Shown here piece by piece: positions 23,901 to 35,546 of a DNA stretch of 64,000 bases (position 1 is the first letter of the stretch; the number at the start of each line of letters is the position of its first letter). This DNA is from Caenorhabditis elegans (lineage: Eukaryota; Nematoda; Chromadorea; Rhabditida; Rhabditidae): NCBI RefSeq assembly GCF_000002985.6, contig NC_003281.10:5828001-5892000 (forward strand), in the 5' to 3' direction. The notes beneath the pieces were generated by a model, which was given only the letters and a program-made list of their open reading frames with translations, was not told the origin of the DNA and searched no databases. The translations under genes were made by a program, and so were the position numbers.

Positions 23901-25263
23901 TTCAACACCCATTCGAAGCTTCATTCCTTGATCTTCTCTGCTGGCTCCTCCGATTACTGAAACGGTCTTGATACCGAGAAGCTTTCCGAACTTGTTGGTT
24001 TCCTCTTCAATCTGCTGAGCCAATTCTCTTGTTGGAGCCATAATAATAGCATATGGACCCAAGTCCCGATGTTCTTGTCGTTCCATTTTTGGAAGGCTTG
24101 TGATCCATACAAGCAGCGGTAGAAGGAAAGCTGCAGTTTTTCCTGATCCAGTTTCAGCTACACCGATTACGTCACGATTCTGAAGACCAATTGGGATGGC
24201 TTGTCTCTGAATAGGTGTAGGTTCCAGATAACCAATTTCTTTGACAGCTTGGTAGACTTCATCTGGAAATCCAGCTTCTTCCCAATTACGAAGAGGTCGT
24301 GGAACTCTGCCTCCTTTAATAGAAATATTGAAATCTTCACGGAAGATACGCCAATCTCTGTCAGACATCTCAGAAAGTTCTTTCATTCTCCAATGACGAT
24401 CATCATGAGCCACTTTCTTTTCTTTTTTCAGTTCTTTTTCAAGGCGATGCATCTCTTGCTCTTTCTCATCAACAGTTCTTCGATTTTCCATCATTTCCTG
24501 GTAGAACGAGTTCTTCTCTTTTTTCTGAGCATTCACATCCGTTCCAGCAACAGATCCTCTTCCAAAGAACTGAATTTCATGTCGACTTTGATATAATTTG
24601 TTATAATCCTGTGATGTATCCTCTCCAGCATCCCAATCAAAAACAAACTTTTTCTCATGAAGTCTCCGTCCTCTTTTCTTCTTTTCCTTCTGTTTTCCAA
24701 GATATCTGTCTTTAACAGCATCTGCCATTTTACTAACATCTTCTTCATTATCACTATCCTCGTTTCTATCTCTTTTCCGATCATCATTTCGATCCCTTCT
24801 ATCTCTACTTCTACTTCTATCTCGACGCCTTCCACCATCACGATCACGGCTCCTGCTCCTTCGTCGTCTATCTCGAGAACCACTTCTCTCCCGACGATCC
24901 CGTCGACGATCACGATCACGTTCCCGTTCACGGTCTCTGTCACGATCATTGCCTCGGTCAAGTCCACGATCTCTTCTATCGTCTGATGTTTTTTCGGTGC
25001 GTCCCCAATTTTTTCGAGCTTCTTCAGCTTGTTTTTGTGTTTCACGCAGTTTTGCGACCTCCTCTTCTCTTCGTTTCAGAGCCAATGCGGCCCGCTCGGC
25101 TTTTGACAGAAATTTTGGCTGAAAATTTGAAAATGGTTTGGTTTTTAAAAAATATGCGATGTTTTTTGAGATATTAAAAAATAATACATACCTTTGCCAA
25201 TTCATCTTCTTCTCTTTTCTTCTTTTCCAGAAGTTCCTCAAGTGATGGAGGTTCAGCAGCCAT
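20944..25263 (-). CDS. ddx-23: DEAD-box RNA helicase DDX23/Prp28 homolog
   Basis: Nuclear RNA helicase of the U5 snRNP family (yeast Prp28, human DDX23), which helps swap U1 for U6 at the 5' splice site. Exons on the minus strand are 25263-25192, 25118-23541, 23119-22864, 22189-22103, 21807-21731 and 21066-20944, giving 730 aa. The N-terminus begins [21 protein letters not shown] and runs into a long RS/RD/RE-rich domain ([17 protein letters not shown], about residues 90-170) typical of splicing factors. The helicase core has AETGSGKT (about 345), PTREL (about 384), [11 protein letters not shown] (about 458), TATMSS (about 514) and HRIGRTGRAG (about 660). A short acceptor lies 5 bases before the ATG (ATTCCAG|AGAA), as for trans-splicing. 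Intron 3 holds a foldback element. A degenerate copy of the last four exons lies downstream. Confidence 0.97.
22351..22808. mobile_element. Inverted-repeat element in ddx-23 intron 3
   Basis: The left arm at 22351-22381 is TATATACCGTATATTCTCTA followed by TTAGAGCGGC. The right arm at 22779-22808 is its inverted copy (GCCGCTCTAATAGAGAATAT followed by ACGGTATATA). Internally the motif GCCGCTCTAATAGA recurs several times in both orientations (TCTATTAGAGACTGCCG, CTAATAGATACGCCG). The element is about 450 bases and has no coding capacity. The corresponding intron in the duplicated copy lacks it. It behaves like a non-autonomous DNA element. I cannot name the family. Confidence 0.8.
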
Positions 25264-25549
25264 TTCTCTGGAATTTAAGAACTTAAATGTTTGGAAAACT
25301 AATTAAAAATATGCTTTTACAATGGGAAAATGTAAAAAAACCAATTTTTAACATAAACCTACAGAAATGCATTCACCCTTTTCGTATATAATACACGCGA
25401 CCGAGGTGGTATTTGTTAGGCCGCGCTCTCTTAGCGGGACATTCGAAAATGTCAATTCTCCGAATATCATATTAATTTTCTATAGAAATAAAGCTTCGCG
25501 CACATACACAACCGGAAACCAATCATAATAATATTAAAAGCAAGAAGCC

Positions 25550-25555
25550 TTTATT
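25550..25555 (-). terminator. cct-6: Poly(A) signal of cct-6
   Basis: TTTATT on the plus strand is AATAAA on the minus strand, about 262 bases after the cct-6 stop. About 280 bases then remain to the ddx-23 leader. That is longer than a classic operon spacer, so co-transcription of the two genes is possible but not indicated. Confidence 0.5.
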
Positions 25556-25816
25556 GCGCAAAATCAAAAAGGAACGTGCATGAAAAAATCAACAAATTCT
25601 CAAATGAAAAGCAATAAATTTTGATGAAAATTTAAGAAATTGGGGGATAATAAAGAAAAAGAAAACAGATCGATCTTTGTTGATTATCGCTCGAAGAAAG
25701 CTATAAAAACAAACGGTAAAGTTGGGCTTGTTGAACGGGATGGGGAATATTATCAAACACGGCAACAGATCATAGAAACGGACACACTGGGGGGAATAGA
25801 AAAACAATTTTAATAT

Positions 25817-27682
25817 TTATTCTGGTTGTGGCTGCTTCAAGTTGGTCATACCAGCGCGCATCACTTCATCAACAAGCAAGAGATTGCATGCAAGTACTGT
25901 CGCCGACGAGATACTGTTCTTCTTCACCGTCACATTGTCCCAAATTCCTTGTGGCTCGACAGCTCCTCCGGTTTCGAGATCGAGTCCAACGGCGATATCT
26001 GGTCCAGCGGCGGTTTTCTCCTCAATAAGCTTAACAAGTGTTTCCTGAGCATCATATCCTCCATTTACGGCCAGTGTCTTTGGAATAACGAGAAGAGCTT
26101 GAGCAAACGCTTCAGCTCCGAGCTTGGCACGTCCCTTCAGGTTCTCAACATCTTTTTTCAACATCACGTAGGCAGCAATTTCGAAAGCAGCAGCTCCAGG
26201 GAGAACAGCCTCTGAAAATAGGTTACTAGAACAGAAGTTAATAAAATTTAAACTCACTGTCAACGATGGTGTTGAAAACAGCACGAAGTCCATCATGAAT
26301 AGCATCCTTGATTTGAGTGATGGTATGCTTGTTTGGTCCCTTGATAAGAAGAGTCACAGATTTTGGAGCACGGCATTCCTCGATAAACGTGTATTTCTCT
26401 TCTCCAAGGGAATGCTCGTAAACGAGTCCAGCCCATCCAAGATCCTCTGGAGTCAAATCATCAACTGAGTTGACGGCTTCTCCTCCGACGGCCAGCTGAA
26501 GACGTTCCATGTTACGTCTCTTGGCACGACGAAGAGCAAGAATTCCTTCGGAAGCAAGCAAGTCAAGAGATGGAGGATCGATTCCTTTCTGGTTGATAAC
26601 AACGAATCCCTTATTCTTACCATCTGGAGAATTATCAATAACCTTCTTCTTCAACTCAATAATCTTGTGAACACGACGAGTAATGAATTCACGTTCGGCA
26701 GCGAGAAGTGCCTCACGTTCCTTGGCGGTCTTGTAGAAAAGTCCCGAGTTGACTTCAGTCTTCTCGTATTCCAAAGAAACGTTGCAAGTGAGAATGTAAG
26801 CGTCTTTAACGTGTCTTGGCATATCTGGGTGACGAGCTCCATGATCGAGAACTAATCCACGAACAAGTGTGGTATCCATATCACTGTCGTGGTGCATTTC
26901 CATCTTTTCAACCATATGAAGATCTGGTTCCTCTCCATCACGACGGATTGCCAAAACGGCGTCGACAACGCATCTGAAATTAAGAAGATAATGTTTTTTA
27001 CTACTTTTTAATTGTTTGTTTCTTACTCGGTGATGTGATCAGCAAGTTTCTGATGAAGTTTGGTACGAAGAGCAGTGCGGCACACCTCTACAAGGAGGTC
27101 ACGCTCAACGGGAGCCTCTTTCTTGAACTTTTCAAGCAACTCGAGGGTTTTTGTGTTAGCCCACTCGAAGCCTTCAGTAACAATACGTGGATGAAGACCC
27201 TAAAATTTTAAATAAATGTTTAAAGTTAAACTTTGGAAATTGATCACCTCGAGAACTAGAGATTCGGCTTGTTTCAAGAGCTCTCCGATAAGGAGAACGG
27301 TGGATGTGGTTCCATCTCCAGTCACGTCGTCTTGTGCCGTCGAAGCCTTGGCAATCATTGAGGCTGTTGGATGTTGAATCGCCTGAAATTAAATAGTGCT
27401 AAACGCTGAATCTGAACAAAACGATCAAACCATTTCGTGAAGCAAGACATTTCCATCCTTCGTCAATTTGATATCCCCAGCTCCAGATACGAGCCTGAAA
27501 ATGTGATTATAGTCTCAATTATACATTTGATCAGTTTATTCTCACATCTTGAGAGTTCCCTTTGGTCCGAGGTTCGATCTCATGACGTCTTGAAGTCCAC
27601 GAGCTCCACTAATATTAAGCTCGAGAGCGGCAGCATGCCTAGCTAACTCAGCTTTCGGGTTCAGGCACTGGATTGACGACAT
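25817..27682 (-). CDS. cct-6: Chaperonin TRiC/CCT subunit zeta
   Basis: This is the zeta subunit of the cytosolic eight-subunit ring chaperonin, which folds actin, tubulin and other clients using ATP. Exons on the minus strand are 27682-27546, 27494-27431, 27382-27248, 27199-27027, 26973-26258 and 26211-25817, summing to 539 aa. It begins [20 protein letters not shown]. The nucleotide-binding signature appears as [10 protein letters not shown] in exon 1, followed by the conserved GDGTTS-type loop around [20 protein letters not shown]. The C-terminal ATPase motif lies around [10 protein letters not shown]. An acceptor TTTTCAG ends 5 bases before the ATG, which suggests trans-splicing onto a very short leader. 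All exon joins keep frame. Confidence 0.97.
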
Positions 27683-27934
27683 ACTACCTGAAAACAAGAA
27701 TTCAACTATGAAATATCTCAGTAAAACCAACAAAAACTAAAAAACGGAGAAATGAGATTGGAAAACGATTCAAGAGGAAAATAGACACGCATAAAAAGGT
27801 TCGAGAGCATATTACAATTCAAAAAGGTTCTAAAATGTATTATTACATAACTTTTTAAATAAAAAATAAAGACTTTCAACAGAAATCCTTGAAAAACAAT
27901 GATTCTCGTTTGAATTTATTCTAGAAAATAAATT

Positions 27935-28005
27935 CGCTTCTAAAGGCGCACACAATTTCGCAACTGGGTCTCACCACGCAGAGACATTCTACGCTTTTCG
28001 GGGAG
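27935..28005. repeat. Fragment of the TTTAAAGGCGCACAC / TCTCACCACG dispersed repeat
   Basis: CTAAAGGCGCACACAATTTCGC followed by GGGTCTCACCACG matches the right-half motifs of the inverted elements at 6283 and 45690. Only one arm is evident here, so it is a solo or eroded fragment in the divergent spacer between cct-6 and the plus-strand genes. Confidence 0.45.
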
Positions 28006-28122
28006 GATTTACGCGGTGTTTCAAAATTAGGTTTTTCATTATTTACATTGTTCCGCAGTAAAAATGCCCCAATACACCCTTTTCGGGAATAAGACGATGC
28101 AAACGATGCGCGGCCGCTGCCA

Positions 28123-28684
28123 ATGCAGCATCAGTTGCTGCAAAAGCAGCTAAGAAGGTAAGCGTTTTTATTTGAAAAAAATTACCGGGAATTCAAATTC
28201 TTTGCAAGTTTTTCCAAATTGGGATTTATTTGAAATTGCTCAAAAATGTAATGCATTTTGCTTAATACACTCTACAGTGAAAATAACATTTTAAAACATT
28301 TACAATTAAGTTGACACAATAATTCCATGTTGTTAGCTTTCCCGTAGTTAAAAATTGTGCGAGAGATTGAAATTTGTGCGAATATTCGCCTTTTCAACGA
28401 AACATATACAAACTAAGTGGATCTGTGTTTTTATTTGAATTTCTGGGAATTAATTTTATCCTGAAGTTATGTATAAGCCGAATAGCTCTTTTTGTGTCGA
28501 GCAAGCGACTGCAATTTTCCACAATTTCCATTTCACAAATTTTAGTGGTCACTGCATTGTGTTCTTCTTTATCATGGTTGTCTTCATATCATCATTGATT
28601 CGGAAACTAAATATATATCAACCGGCTGCACGCCTTCTTTGCCGCGAATACGCAGAATACTACTATTCCGCAGATCACGACTGA
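28123..28684 (+). CDS. Possible small single-pass membrane protein, two exons
   Basis: An exon bounded by the acceptor TTCCGCAG (exon from 28059) and the donor AAG|GTAAGC (exon end 28157) can be joined to an exon starting at 28546 after ACAAATTTTAG. Reading from ATG 28123 gives 57 aa. A hydrophobic segment (CIVFFFIMVVFISSLI) is followed by basic and aromatic residues (RKLNIYQPAARLL) and an acidic, Tyr-rich end (EYAEYYYSADHD), stop 28682-28684. This looks like a type of short mitochondrial or ER membrane microprotein. Two ATGs in other frames precede the chosen one in the first exon, and another frame of that exon is Ala/Lys-rich, so the start is uncertain. It might instead be a 5' non-coding exon of alh-9. 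No family is recognised. Confidence 0.38.
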
Positions 28685-29208
28685 GAAAATGATATTTATG
28701 ACAAGGGAATGAGTTAATATTAATAATCAAAGAATTATTATAATTATCACGAAGTGGTTTCATATTTTTAATAGTCACGTGACTCGTCATTTCTTCGTTT
28801 TTACCTCGGACTGGCATGCCGCATTTTTTTTTTCATGAGCTATGAGCGCATTTTTTGAAAAATGTTTCTGCAATCAGATATATAAAACGTTGCCTGCCAT
28901 AAAAACACAACTTGTAACCGCTGTAAATCATTAGCCTTGTATCATGTTCCACGTCATAAAATTTACAGCATTCTATAGTCTTATAGATATTGATCTGCAA
29001 TCTGTCCTTGAATTCCTTGATTAACAATCAATTTCATCTCAGTTTTCGTCGTCATAAACAATCTGCCCGTGTCTCGCTCCGCCCATACATTTCATTCAAT
29101 CTCCTTCGAACATTTTTCAATTCATTCTTGTTTTTTGACCACTAACCTCTTCGTTTTCTAATACCTTCTGTTTCAAAGCGTCTAACAATAATATATTTTT
29201 GTTTCCAG

Positions 29209-30949
29209 ATGAACCGATTGTTGAGCAGTGGAATGTCTGCAGCTACCTTGCAGACCAGAATGGCGTCGCAATTGCTGATCAACGATTCAAAGTACGGATT
29301 CCTGAAAGAGCTTGGTCTCACGGAGAACAACGCCGGAGTCTTTCATGGAAAATGGGCGGCGAGTGGACAAGTTGTTCAGTCATTTGCTCCAGCAAATAAC
29401 TCCCCTATTGCTAATGTAAGTTTCAAAAACATACCCTAAACGTTTTAAAACTTTCAAATTCCAGGTACAAAATGGAAACGTACAAGACTATGAAATCGCC
29501 ATCTCTGAAGCTAAAAAGGCTTATAACGATTGGTGCGAGGTACCAGCACCACGACGTGGAGAAATCGTCCGTCAAATCGGAGACAAGCTCCGTACGCAGT
29601 TGCAAAACCTGGGAAAGCTCGTGTCCCTCGAGATGGGAAAAATTTCTGCCGAAGGAGTTGGAGAAGTTCAAGAATACGTCGATATTTGCGACTACGCTAC
29701 TGGACTCTCTAGATCACTTGAAGGAAAAATCTTTCCTTCTGAGCGTCCAGGACACGCTCTTCTCGAACAATGGAATCCACTTGGAGTTGTTGGTGTGATT
29801 TCGGCTTTCAATTTCCCATGTGCAGTGTATGGATGGAATAACGCTTTAGCTCTTGTCACAGGAAATTCTGTTGTCTGGAAGCCAGCTCCATCCACACCAT
29901 TGACAGCTATTGCTGTGACCAAGTAAGCTCGCTTATTTCATAATTGTAATCACTAAATAACTATTTTCAGACTTGTCGAGGAGGTTCTTGTTGCCAATAA
30001 TGTAAATCCAGCTCTCTGTTCCCTTGTCTGTGGAGAGGGTGATGTCGGTCAAGCTCTTGTGAAGGATAAGAGAGTCAATCTAGTTTCATTCACCGGTTCA
30101 TCAGAAATTGGAAAGATCGTTGGACAACAAGTTCAGGCTCGTTTCGGAAAGCTTCTACTCGAGCTCGGTGGAAACAATGCTATCATTGTTAACGAGGATG
30201 CTGATTTGAACATGGTTGTACCGGCAACAGTTTTCGCCGCCGTTGGAACTGCTGGACAGAGATGTACAACCACGAGAAGACTCATTGTTCACGATAAGGT
30301 TTACGATCAAGTTCTCGAGAGATTGAAGAAAGCTTATGCTCAATTTGAATCAAGAATCGGATGTCCATTGGATTCCAACACAATTATTGGCCCACTTCAC
30401 AACCAACAGGCCGTTGGAAAGTACAAGGCTTCAGTTGCCGAAGCAGTTGCTTCTGGAGGAAAGATTGAGTACGGTGGAAAAGTTCTTGAGAGGGATGGAA
30501 ACTTTGTTCTCCCAACAATTGTCACTGGATTGAAGCACGATTCTCCAGTTGTTCTTCGCGAGACTTTTGCCCCAATTCTCTATGTTCTGAAGTTCTCAAC
30601 CCTCGAGGAAGCTATTGCAATCAATAATGAAGTTGATCAAGGATTGAGTTCTTCTCTATTTACAACAAATATTCAAAATGTTTTCAAATGGATGGGGTGA
30701 GATTTTCTGAAATTGTGAATTTAAAACTAACATTTAATTTTCAGACCAAAAGGAAGTGACTGTGGAATCGTCAATGTCAACATTCCCACATCTGGCGCAG
30801 AGATCGGAGGAGCCTTCGGCGGAGAAAAGGAGACCGGTGGAGGTCGCGAATCAGGATCCGACTCCTGGAGGCAGTACATGAGACGATCCACCTGCACGAT
30901 CAATTACAGCAAGGAACTTCCTTTGGCTCAGGGAATTAAATTCGAATAG
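29209..30949 (+). CDS. alh-9: Aldehyde dehydrogenase 7 family (antiquitin, alpha-aminoadipic semialdehyde dehydrogenase)
   Basis: This is an NAD-dependent aldehyde dehydrogenase of the ALDH7A1 type. In lysine breakdown such enzymes oxidise alpha-aminoadipic semialdehyde. Exons are 29209-29415, 29465-29922, 29971-30696 and 30745-30949, giving 531 aa. The ATG directly follows TTTGTTTCCAG, an acceptor suited to trans-splicing. The N-terminus ([20 protein letters not shown]) is basic and Ser-rich and could target mitochondria. Diagnostic motifs are FTGSSEIGK (NAD-binding loop), LELGGNNA (catalytic Glu, about residue 285) and [10 protein letters not shown] (catalytic Cys, about 319). The C-terminal [19 protein letters not shown] is characteristic of the ALDH7 class. 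A poly(A) signal lies at 31134-31139. Confidence 0.96.
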
Positions 30950-31133
30950 CTTAGTTTAGATTTTCTGTAAATATTCATTTCTCATTCAATTTGAGATGTT
31001 TTTTTTTCATGCATAATTATTCTCAGTTCCGTTCTAAAATTGCGTGTAATTCAACTCTTGTCCTCTCCTTTTGTGATTTGAATTTTTGTGCCATATCATT
31101 CCAAATGCTTAGTTTTTTTTTTAATGTTTGTTC

Positions 31134-31139
31134 AATAAA
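31134..31139 (+). terminator. alh-9: Poly(A) signal of alh-9
   Basis: AATAAA about 185 bases after the alh-9 stop, in T-rich 3' UTR sequence. Confidence 0.65.
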
Positions 31140-31631
31140 CTTCCTTTTTTATTCATTCCACAAAATAAAGTGCAACATATTTTCAGCATATATGTCATAA
31201 AATTGACGAGACTGGTGAAAAACCGTACGCATACTTGAAAACCGATAAGCTGATTGGTTTCATCACTTTAAGTCATTTCCTAAAACTATAAATTCAATTT
31301 CACGCAGATTCTTCTCCGAATCTTCCGCTTGTTTTCTGCCCCAACGCAAGTTTTACTTTTTTTAAATACAATTATTATAATGATGGCATTTTTGTATGTT
31401 TAGGTGATGCCTGTTTTATAAATTAAGAGTTTTTTCTAAAAATGTTTTTAAACAACTTTAAACTAATCCACTTAGAAAGTCTGTCAAATTGAATTTTATT
31501 GATTGTTTTGGAAACAAACAAACCTCACAATTACAAAAACGCTTTCATTGTAAATATTGACGAATTTATCTCGAATATATTTATTTTTCTCTTAAAATAA
31601 CTATTTTTACAGCATAAAAAGTGCCCGAAAA

Positions 31632-33811
31632 ATGGCAACTGAAGCTGTCTACGGAAGTTGGGATAGTCCGATCACACCAGATCTCTTCGGAAAATGTAAT
31701 TGCAAGTCTATCTGCGAGATGCAAGTTGTCGGTGGCAATGTCTACTGGATTGAACAGAATTCAGTAACTGGAAAACGAGAGCTTTACTCAAAACCAACGA
31801 ATGGAGATACTCGTACACGCTGGGCTGATGGTCAATCTGTTCAAACTGCAATTCACGAGTACGGAGGAGGTGCTCTACATGTTCTTGCTGATGGATCAGT
31901 GCTGTTTGCTACGATCGAAGGAGTTTTCTATCAAAAGTCGGCGGATTCCGGAGTTGAGCAATTGGCAGAAGGAAATAATCGAATGTTTAGGTCAGGGATA
32001 ATTTAAATGGTGTATAACTTTCAAAAATAAATAAAAAACATTTTCAGATTCTCCGACTTCTCAGCCACTGACACCCATGTATTTTGTGTTAATGAAACCC
32101 ACCAAGCTGATGCAAAATTTCCCGAAAATCGACTAATCTCCATCGACCGAGCAACCAAGAATCAAAACGTCATAGCTCACGGAGCCGACTTTTACGCCTA
32201 TCCAAGAGTCTCCCCGGATGGAAAAAAGCTTGTCTGGATGCAATGGAGCCTTCCAAATATGCCATGGGACGAGACATCCATCCGAATGGCTGATCTCAAA
32301 GGTGGAGAATCCAGCAATGAGGTGACGCTGAAGGACGGAACTGGAAAACAAATCAACTATTCCGAACCAACTTGGGATGGTGATGAGCTTTTAACTGTGA
32401 ATGATAGCACAAACTGGTGGAATGTGTATAAATCAGCTGCAGAGCCAAATTCCGTCGAGAAGAACCTGAATCCAATTCAACGAGAGATCAGCTACCCGCT
32501 TTGGCAGCTTGGTTTCAGAAATTATGTTCTGAATAAAAAATATTTGGTGAGAATTTTAGATTGGAAATTCAAAACATTCTTCAAATATTTTAAACCTAAG
32601 TTTACAATTTTCAATATAATTAGTTGAACTAAACACAAAAATTCGAATTTTTAAATTGACCTAATGAAATTTAAATATTTCAGGTAATGAACGCAGACGG
32701 AATTTTGTATGTCCGATCGGGAGATGTTACTGTAGAGATTCCAACTCCAGGCTATACTGTATTTGGATATCTTTCACTCGACCAGAATGGTTCTGATCTT
32801 TTCGCAATTGCTTCTGGACCAAAACGAGCTTCAAGCGTTATTTCCATCGATCTCGCGAACAAAAATTTCCCATTAAAAGTTCATCGCGAATCCCGAGATT
32901 CTTCGGAAATCGACGCTCTCGAGATTTCGGAACCAGAAGAATTTGTGTTCAAATCGGATGGAGTTGATGTTTCTGGTTATTTTTATCCACCGAAAAACTG
33001 TTCATATTCTGCTCCAGCTGGAACACTTCCTCCAGTTTTACTTCTCGGACATGGTGGCCCGACGGCTCCAGCTCAGAATAATTTGGATCTTAAAAAACAG
33101 TTCTTCACGTCGAGAGGTATTGCTGTTTTTGATGTAAATTATCGAGGATCAACTGGATTTGGAACTGAATTCCGGAGAATGCTTTATAAAAATTGTGGAG
33201 TAGCTGATAGAGATGATATGTTGAATGGAGCAAAAGCACTTGTTGAGCAAGGAAAAGTGGATGCCGAAAAAGTTCTGATCACTGGAAGTTCATCTGGAGG
33301 GTAGGAATTTAATATTATAGTCATTGTTAAAGTTTTATAAATATTTTTATTCAGGTATCTGATTCTGAGCTGTCTTATCTCACCGAAAAATATCATAAAA
33401 GCAGCAGTTTCTGTGTATGGAGTTGCTGATCTATTGGCTTTAGATGAAGATACTCATAAACTGGAAAGATGTTACAATGAGATGCTTATCGGAAAATATC
33501 CTGAGCAAGCGAGCATTTACGAAGAAAGAAGTCCCATTTATCATATTGATAAAATTAGAACTCCTATTGCATTCTTGCATGGAAGGGAGGATACGGTAGT
33601 ACCGATGAGCCAATCTATCACAATGTATGAGAAGATCCGTGCTAGTGGAGTTACAACTGCTCTGATGCTTTTCGATGGAGAAGGACATGGATTTAGGAAT
33701 GGACAAGTGATCAAGGAAAGCACCGAAGCCACTTTCTACTTTTTGATGAAGGCCGTTGGAATTGAACCATCAATTAGTTCGAAGATCGAAATTGTTAATC
33801 CGAAGCATTAG
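31632..33811 (+). CDS. S9-family serine peptidase (acylaminoacyl-peptidase / DPP-like)
   Basis: Probable cytosolic prolyl-oligopeptidase-type hydrolase that removes dipeptides or acylated residues from short peptides. Exons are 31632-31990, 32048-32546, 32684-33300 and 33355-33811, giving 643 aa. The first roughly 380 residues read as a beta-propeller (YWIEQNSVTGKRELY, FYAYPRVSPDGKKLVWM). The alpha/beta-hydrolase domain follows, with VLLLGHGGPT as the oxyanion region, ITGSSSGGYL as the nucleophile elbow (Ser about 489), FLHGREDTVVP (Asp about 570) and DGEGHGF (His about 601), so the catalytic triad is complete. No signal peptide is seen. A trans-splice-type acceptor (TTTTTACAG) lies about 18 bases before the ATG. 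The exact subfamily is not settled. Confidence 0.9.
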
Positions 33812-33868
33812 ATTTGTTTTTGTTTAAATTGTTATCTATAAAATTTCAGCTTTTAAAAAATGCATTGC

Positions 33869-33893
33869 TTTATTTATTTGAAAACCAAATAAA
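33869..33893. terminator. Back-to-back poly(A) signals of the S9 peptidase and dnpp-1
   Basis: Plus-strand AATAAA lies at 33888-33893, 77 bases after the peptidase stop. Minus-strand AATAAA (plus TTTATT) lies at 33869-33874 and 33873-33878, about 115 bases after the dnpp-1 stop. Transcripts ended by these signals would overlap by a few tens of bases. Confidence 0.55.
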
Positions 33894-33990
33894 TTATAGA
33901 AATTAATATTCACAGAGAAACTGAAGATTGGATATCACGACGCGATTAAATAGTAGAAATTATGATTGGGAAGGATCAACATTGATTTGC

Positions 33991-35546
33991 CTATTGCATG
34001 TTGGAGAGGACAGTTGACAGACGTTCGTAGAATGTAGAGTAGAGAGTGGTGGCCTGGTAGATGCTCGAAGTGTCGGCAAACTCGCTGAAATCAAGAAAAT
34101 AAATGATGTGATTTAAAAGTTAAATCCCTACCGAATCGAGTGCATAGCCAACTGTGGGCATCCTACATCGACAGTCTGCAAGCCAAGTTTTGTGGCAAGA
34201 ATCGGTCCAACCGTCGATCCACAAGGAGAATCATTGCGAACGACGACAACTTGAAGAGGAACTTGAGCTTCGAATGCAACTTGCTTGAGAGCAGCGTGTG
34301 TGGTTGAAGTTGTTGCATATCGTTGATTGACGTTTACTTTGACGACGACTCCACCATGGAATGCTGGACGATGGTTCTCTTCGTGTTTTGCCGAATAGTT
34401 TGGATGCGTGGCATGAGCTTGATCTGCAGAGATGAGCATGCTCTTTCCGATTGCTTCTTCGAAAGCGGTTGTTGAGCCTCCAGCAGAAAGACGGCGGAGA
34501 ACGAACTCCGTGAAAGAAGAAGATGCTCCCATCGCGGAATCCGATCCTACTTCCTCGTTATCGAAGCATGCGGCAATACGAATTTGTGGGTCATTCTTGA
34601 ATGACTCTCCAGTTAGAGACTCGAGAAGTCCACTTATCGCAGTGTATGTTCCAACTTGGTTATCAAGACGAGCTCCAGAAATGAATTCATCCTCCATTCC
34701 AACAATCGCAGCCTTGTTTGTATCGTAAAGGTAGAGATCCAAATCAACGATGTCTTCTGGCTGACATCCAGCTTCCTTCGCGATTAATCCGAGGAATTGG
34801 GGATGATGATTGTTGGTAATGTTTCGTGGATCGGCAAAACCAGTAGACTCGGGTTTCTGTGGTGCATTGATTCCAGCAGCAGCGAAGGTTTCCAGAATCG
34901 GGCGGAGCTCAGTTTCCGTGTTTGGTTTGAATGTTGTTCTGAGAAATAAATTGCAAAATTAGGACGATAGTGACAAATTTCAAATACCTGTCGGTCTCCA
35001 AATGAATCGCCAAATTTGGAATGAAAAGAACTGGCTTTTTCACGTCGATCAGCTTGTGTTGAAGTTTCTCTCCATTCTTGACAATAACCAATCCAGCCAC
35101 CGACAAGTCACGGTCAAACCAGGTTCTCCAGATTCCACCTCCGTAAGTTGATACACCAACTTGAAGGAATTTATCAGACTTTTGGTGGGAAATTGGTTTG
35201 ACACGGAGGCATGGACTGTCAGTGTGTCCCACAACAATCGAGAATCCACTCCCTGGCTTGTAAGATCCTCCAACAGCGAATGCAAGAATTGCAGAGCGGT
35301 TCTTGGTGACAAAGTATTTGCTGGTTGGCTGAATGTCCCAGTGACCCGATTCTGGAAGCTCTGTGAAACCGGCTTGTAGAAGGCGATCCTTCACTTCTTG
35401 GGTGGCTGCAATTGATATACTTTTGAATATAAAAATAAATAATAAATATTACCATGAAATGGAGTAACTGCTTTATTCAGATAGTTGATGAACTCTTGTG
35501 CAGCTTTGCGGATCTCCGGAGCACTTGGTTTCAGAGCAGCGGCCAT
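33991..35546 (-). CDS. dnpp-1: Aspartyl aminopeptidase (M18 family)
   Basis: Zinc metallo-aminopeptidase that cleaves N-terminal Asp and Glu residues, a cytosolic multimer in the family. Exons on the minus strand are 35546-35453, 35405-34988, 34938-34132 and 34084-33991, giving 470 aa. It begins MAAALKPSAPEIRKAAQEF. Metal and catalytic motifs include VVGHTDSPCLRVKP (metal His and Asp), SGARLDNQVGTY, CFDNEEVGSDS (catalytic Glu pair) and, near the end, CPQLAMHSIR (His ligand). The start is preceded directly by AATTTAG, a trans-splice-type acceptor. It converges on the S9 peptidase gene with 179 bases between stops. Confidence 0.96.

Noticed and set aside
24533-25045. 170-codon minus-strand open frame over the ddx-23 RS region
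   Set aside because: It is an out-of-frame shadow of the repetitive Arg/Asp/Glu codons of ddx-23.
25264-25816. cct-6 and ddx-23 as an operon
   Set aside because: About 280 bases separate the cct-6 poly(A) signal from the ddx-23 leader and the total gap is over 550 bases, which is not typical operon spacing. It is not excluded, but not supported.
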